From the NCBI GenBank assembly GCA_903848955.1, contig CAINHS010000020.1, forward strand, positions 1 through 41,699: DNA of 41,699 nucleotides. Direction: 5' to 3'. This DNA comes from an uncultured beta proteobacterium (GTDB taxonomy: Bacteria > Pseudomonadota > Gammaproteobacteria > Burkholderiales > Rhodocyclaceae). The notes below the pieces were generated by a model. The model saw only the letters and a list, made by a program, of their open reading frames with translations. It did no database searches and had not been told where the DNA came from. Shown here piece by piece: positions 41,345-41,699 of this stretch (positions are counted from its first letter, which is position 1; each line of letters begins with the position of its first letter). The translations under genes and the position numbers were made by a program.

Positions 41345-41699
41345 TTCGCCTCCCGCCTCAACTGCATGTCATTCACATGCATTTCTGAGAACCGTTCGGT
41401 AACCTTAACGGCCATCAAGTACCGTCGATCCACGATATATTCTTCTTCGTGGTAGCGGTCTTGGGTACGCGGAACCTTGCATATGATTGCCTCTTTGGGT
41501 GCAAGCGTCTCAAGAACGACACTTCCACCTTTTGCCGTTCTGGCTATTCCCTTCATGGCATGATTACGAGCAACTTCGATGGATGCAGTCCATGACAAAC
41601 CGTATGTGCGCCGAGAACGATTATGGAGACTTTCTCCACGGTAGAGATGCTTCGCACTGCCTCTATACATTGGCAACAGCACTCGTAGCGCATCAGCAA
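41341..41699 (-). CDS. ADP-ribosyltransferase-like protein (start outside window or uncertain)
   Basis: At least 113 residues; the frame stays open to the window edge, so the 5' end may be missing. Three motifs appear in the R-S-E order of ADP-ribosyltransferases: HLYRGES (Arg), TYGLSWT (Ser) and HEEEYIVDRR (Glu-x-Glu), with the strand GGSVVLETLAPKEAIICKVP between. The spacing of about 15 residues from R to S and 50-60 from S to E is plausible for the fold. Catalytic activity is inference. Possible in-window starts are GTG 41682 or ATG 41670, but upstream codons (ALRVLLPMYRG) also read as protein. Target and role unknown. Confidence 0.55.
   Translation of the reverse strand, partial: ADALRVLLPMYRGSAKHLYRGESLHNRSRRTYGLSWTASIEVARNHAMKGIARTAKGGSVVLETLAPKEAIICKVPRTQDRYHEEEYIVDRRYLMAVKVTERFSEMHVNDMQLRREAK

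Larger units (their letters stand above)
33176..41699. mobile_element. Satellite- or prophage-like island beside tRNA-Asn (right end outside window)
   Basis: Right of the tRNA the DNA is visibly less GC-rich and the genes are small and tightly packed, with almost all on the minus strand. Recognisable parts are an excisionase/AlpA-like HTH protein, a DUF5906-like primase-helicase, a terminase-small-subunit-like protein and a scaffold-like protein. I found no integrase, large terminase, portal, capsid or tail gene. tRNA genes are common integration sites, but no duplicated tRNA 3' end is visible within the window, so the left boundary is inferred and the element type (satellite or decayed prophage) is open. 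Confidence 0.6.

Noticed and set aside
33176-41699. Integrase or attachment-site duplication at tRNA-Asn.
   Set aside because: No integrase reading frame and no second copy of the tRNA 3' end is seen in the window. An integrated element is inferred only from gene content.

Overview
The window is GC-rich chromosomal DNA from a betaproteobacterium. The evidence is the kind of genes and their neighbourhoods: smc followed directly by a zipA-type gene, a short unimodular QueF, the divergent rluC/rne pair, and an rluC-HAD phosphatase-Rieske-sppA operon. A Rhodocyclales or nearby lineage is my guess. No rRNA or other species-level marker is present to test it.

Positions 1-33175 are ordinary core and house-keeping chromosome. 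From left to right: zipA (cut by the window edge) and smc on the minus strand; queF, a succinate-semialdehyde dehydrogenase, an EntS-like MFS exporter, a LysE-type exporter and a DUF123 protein on the plus strand; two hotdog thioesterases; a 41-residue micro-gene behind a good sigma54-type promoter; a TlpA-like thioredoxin; a LysR regulator divergent from dsbA-dsbB; two small exported proteins; a crotonase without the usual catalytic glutamates and an acyl-CoA synthetase. Next comes a four-gene MCE lipid-transport operon (STAS-MlaE, MlaF, MlaD, auxiliary lipoprotein) that appears to read into the acyl-CoA synthetase gene. Then ppx and ppk diverge from a region with Pho-box-like repeats, followed by sppA, Rieske, HAD phosphatase and rluC, then rne with a leader of about 460 nt, a low-molecular-weight tyrosine phosphatase, uvrB, an aromatic aminotransferase and tRNA-Asn.

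Positions 33176-41699 are different. Base composition is visibly less GC-rich, the genes are small and mostly unrecognisable, and nearly all lie on the minus strand, pointing at the tRNA-Asn. Read in transcription order they give an ADP-ribosyltransferase-like protein (cut by the window edge) with an overlapping partner, an excisionase/AlpA-type HTH protein, a zinc-ribbon/HPD mini-protein, a DUF5906-type primase-helicase, a terminase-small-subunit-like protein, a 45-residue membrane peptide, several unknowns and a scaffold-like protein. No integrase, large terminase, portal, major capsid or tail gene is in the window. This fits either a phage satellite or a decayed prophage beside tRNA-Asn; its other end lies outside the window.

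The most interesting signals in this island are an iteron-like cluster (eight CACTG-cored repeats in both orientations, 38461-38610) just downstream of the primase-helicase, which is a candidate replication origin or operator; a near-identical double-repeat element at 33234-33253 and 37755-37774, each upstream of and in the same orientation as a gene; and the ADP-ribosyltransferase-like gene pair at the right edge.
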